Shown here: one piece after another, positions 5,752 through 6,579 of the stretch
Layout: each line of letters begins with the position of its first letter
Position numbering within the stretch: position 1 is the stretch's first letter
Source: Bacilli bacterium
GTDB lineage: Bacteria > Bacillota_I > Bacilli_A > RF39 > UBA660
Reading direction: 5' to 3'
Assembly: GCA_028703035.1 (NCBI GenBank)
Contig: JAQVNR010000067.1
Location: forward strand, 1 to 6,579
DNA: 6,579 nt
Program-made: the position numbers and the translations under genes
Notes under the pieces: generated by a model
The model's input: the letters and a program-made list of their open reading frames with translations, nothing else
Told to the model about the DNA's origin: nothing
Databases searched by the model: none

Positions 5752-5910
5752 CTAACCTTTAAGTTCATCTGCATAAAATATACTTTCACTTGTATCCGAT
5801 TCGAATTTTATTGAATAAAGGCTTGGTATTTCATTAATAAAATAATTTAACACAGCTAAATAATAAATATTATTATTTTTATAATGTTTTAAAAAACTAC
5901 TTATATACAT
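5752..5910 (-). pseudogene. 52-codon ORF, possible remnant of a longer gene
   Basis: From an ATG at 5910 the minus strand is open for 52 codons. They include a protein-like run, INEIPSLYSIKFES, and then SESIFYADELKG, before TAG. Past the stop the same frame reads WANEFTFSFI before TGA TAA. Upstream, a different frame reads DIRNKKLLEYVYK before its own stop, as if a longer gene had suffered a frameshift and a nonsense change. The ATG has only a poor AGAG ribosome-binding site, too close to it. An open run of this length is uncommon by chance in DNA so rich in TAA, which favours coding origin, but a functional small protein or pure chance cannot be excluded. No family recognised. Confidence 0.35.
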
Positions 5911-5958
5911 ACTCTAATAACTTTTTATTCCTTATATCAAATTATATTACATAGATTT

Positions 5959-5983
5959 AAAAAAGTGCCCATTTCTAGGTACT
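5959..5983 (-). terminator. Probable terminator of the tRNA pair
   Basis: On the minus strand AGTACCT and GGGCACT pair with one A-C mismatch and one T-G pair, followed by TTTTT. It lies about 35 bases beyond the CCA end of tRNA-Leu. The imperfect stem lowers confidence. Confidence 0.5.
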
Positions 5984-6017
5984 ATTCTAATCTTTTATAG
6001 TTCGTATAAAAACTAAA

Positions 6018-6102
6018 TGGTGCAGGTAACAGGAATCGAACCTGCATGGATTGCTCCACTAGATCCTAAGTCTAGCGCGTCTGCCAGTTCCGCCATACCT
6101 GC
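6018..6102 (-). tRNA. tRNA-Leu, anticodon UAG
   Basis: The 85-base gene includes an encoded CCA. The acceptor stem is GCAGGTA/TACCTGC with discriminator A. The anticodon stem CTAGA/TCTAG encloses the loop CTTAGGA, so the anticodon is UAG (complement of 6066-6068), which reads CUA and related Leu codons. A long variable arm (TGGA, GCAA, TCCA) marks a class II tRNA and confirms Leu. The T arm is GCAGG/CCTGT with loop TTCGATT. It follows the CAU tRNA by 8 bases and must share its promoter. Confidence 0.96.
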
Positions 6103-6110
6103 AATAAAAA

Positions 6111-6187
6111 TGGTGGATCTTGTAGGACTCGAACCTACGACCGCCCGGTTATGAGCCGGATGCTCTAACCAACTGAGCTAAAGATCC
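6111..6187 (-). tRNA. tRNA with CAU anticodon, probably tRNA-Ile2
   Basis: The 77-base gene includes an encoded CCA. Acceptor GGATCTT/AAGATCC, D arm GCTC/GAGC, anticodon stem TCCGG/CCGGG with loop CTCATAA, and T arm GTAGG/CCTAC are all well formed. The anticodon is CAU (complement of 6151-6153). Overall wording, especially the GGATCTTTAGCTCAG start and the GTAGGTTCGAGTCCTAC T arm, resembles the Firmicute isoleucine tRNA whose C34 is changed to lysidine by TilS so that it reads AUA. AUA codons are abundant here. Elongator Met-tRNA is the alternative. It is not the initiator: the three G-C pairs of the initiator anticodon stem are absent. The tRNA call is sure; the amino acid is less so. Confidence 0.95.
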
Positions 6188-6198
6188 ATCGCTTCTTA

Positions 6199-6227
6199 AT
6201 AATAGCATAACTAACTTTTTTCTGCAA
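6199..6227 (-). promoter_or_regulatory. Promoter of the tRNA pair
   Basis: On the minus strand TTGCAG (6227-6222), a 17-base spacer ending in TGC, and TATTAT (6204-6199) form a strong extended -10 promoter. Transcription should begin near 6192, about five bases before the mature 5' end of the CAU tRNA. Confidence 0.75.
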
Positions 6228-6378
6228 TATTTTTTGGTAAAAAGACAGGATAAAGTGAATAATTAGTTTTTATTCTATAATAAGAAATTGTGTCATTTGA
6301 TATAGTTTTGAGGTGAGATAATGTTAACATTTTCATGAATAAATACAAAATAATCATAAAAATAAATTCTAAATTCAT
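6211..6378 (-). CDS. Doubtful 55-residue ORF with a hydrophobic N-terminus
   Basis: The minus strand is open for 55 codons from an ATG at 6378 to a TAG at 6211. The product would start MNLEFIFMIILYLFMKML, a possible membrane segment, followed by a polar tail ending PKNIAEKS. Only a poor GAGATGA precedes the ATG, though an extended -10 promoter (TGGTAAAAT) lies just upstream. The end of the frame overlaps the -35 box and spacer of the tRNA promoter. That overlap is unusual for a real gene and argues for caution. It could be a small membrane protein, a remnant, or chance. No family recognised. Confidence 0.25.
   Translation of the reverse strand: MNLEFIFMIILYLFMKMLTLSHLKTISNDTISYYRIKTNYSLYPVFLPKNIAEKS
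6310..6338 (+). other. Strong ribosome-binding site before a five-codon frame
   Basis: GAGGTGA (6310-6316) stands four bases before an ATG at 6321 whose frame reads MLTFS and ends in TGA at 6336-6338. The signal is as good as that of any real gene here, yet no gene follows. It may be the start of a lost gene or a leader peptide. Reading the TGA as Trp adds only five codons before TAA. Confidence 0.3.
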
Positions 6379-6389
6379 AATATCATCTC

Positions 6390-6398
6390 ATTTTACCA
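6390..6398 (-). promoter_or_regulatory. Possible extended -10 promoter
   Basis: On the minus strand TGGTAAAAT contains TG, one base, then TAAAAT. The -35 region is poor. A start near 6383 would leave only about five bases before the ATG of the 55-codon ORF, so it could instead serve an untranslated RNA or nothing. Confidence 0.25.
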
Positions 6399-6565
6399 AA
6401 AAGGGTCATAAAAATATAAATAAAAAGAAGTGGCCATATTTACTAATTAATCAGTTAGTGTAAAGAGTTTTAGGGGAAAATAGTTAAAATAAATTTAAAT
6501 TTCTAGTTTTATTAGCCAAAACTAAGCTTATTTTTTATTGAATCTATTTAATTAATATATTTTTA

Positions 6566-6574
6566 TGCTAAAAT
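6566..6574 (+). promoter_or_regulatory. Possible promoter facing out of the window
   Basis: TGCTAAAAT gives an extended -10 at the right edge, with no good -35 at the expected distance. It may belong to a gene starting beyond the window. From 6399 to this point I see no gene or clear signal on either strand apart from A+T-rich inverted repeats. Confidence 0.3.
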
Positions 6575-6579
6575 ATATT

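Noticed and set aside
6314..6390. Inverted repeat TGAGAT / ATCTCA flanking about 65 bases
   Set aside because: Only six base pairs over a long loop; chance is likely.
1..6579. Insertion sequences, phage genes, CRISPR arrays or a defence system
   Set aside because: No transposase, integrase, Cas or regularly spaced repeats were found on either strand.
1..6579. Mycoplasma genetic code (UGA read as Trp)
   Set aside because: Tryptophans in the clear genes are TGG, no TGA lies inside them, and reading TGA as Trp does not reveal a longer gene in the short frames examined.

Overview
The window comes from a very A+T-rich bacterium, most likely a low-GC Firmicute or Mollicutes-related lineage (Bacillota/Mycoplasmatota). 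The evidence is Bacillus-like promoters (TTGACA...TGnTATAAT), GGTGA/AGGGGG ribosome-binding sites, Gram-positive-type ParE and peptide deformylase, tRNAs with encoded CCA, and short T-tailed terminators. Tryptophan is written TGG throughout the clear genes and no TGA lies inside them. All five clear genes end in TAA. This fits the standard code rather than the Mycoplasma code in which UGA means Trp, although no clear gene uses TGA as its stop.

Layout. At 1-185 lies the upstream region of parE with two possible promoters. At 186-2084 (+) is parE, topoisomerase IV subunit B, closed by its own terminator and with no parC beside it. At 2112-2216 there appears to be a decayed fragment of an OmpR-type response-regulator receiver domain. 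At 2262-2813 (-) is def, peptide deformylase. It is divergently promoted from a 67-residue single-pass membrane protein (2930-3133, +), and the shared control region carries a 13-bp direct repeat. At 3247-4911 (+) is a 554-residue protein with an internal SEC-C zinc motif. At about 5041-5114 (+) is a probable small RNA made of two 14-bp hairpins. The T-run of its terminator overlaps the -35 box of a consensus promoter for an unrecognised 139-residue protein (5174-5593, +). From 5594 to the end the DNA holds little: a doubtful 52-codon minus-strand ORF (5752-5910), a minus-strand tRNA pair (6111-6187 with CAU anticodon, probably tRNA-Ile2; 6018-6102 tRNA-Leu-UAG) with promoter and probable terminator, a doubtful 55-codon minus-strand ORF (6211-6378), a stranded ribosome-binding site plus ATG, and a possible promoter facing out of the window.

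How it works together. These are mostly independent housekeeping units, each apparently with its own promoter, and most with a recognisable terminator. ParE decatenates chromosomes, peptide deformylase matures nascent proteins, and the tRNAs decode AUA (or AUG) and CUA. No operon or defence, metabolic or mobile system is evident. The points most worth following are the compact two-hairpin RNA, the Asn at the EGDSA position of ParE, the repeat-bearing def/membrane-protein divergent promoter, the receiver-domain fossil, and the three proteins of unknown role.
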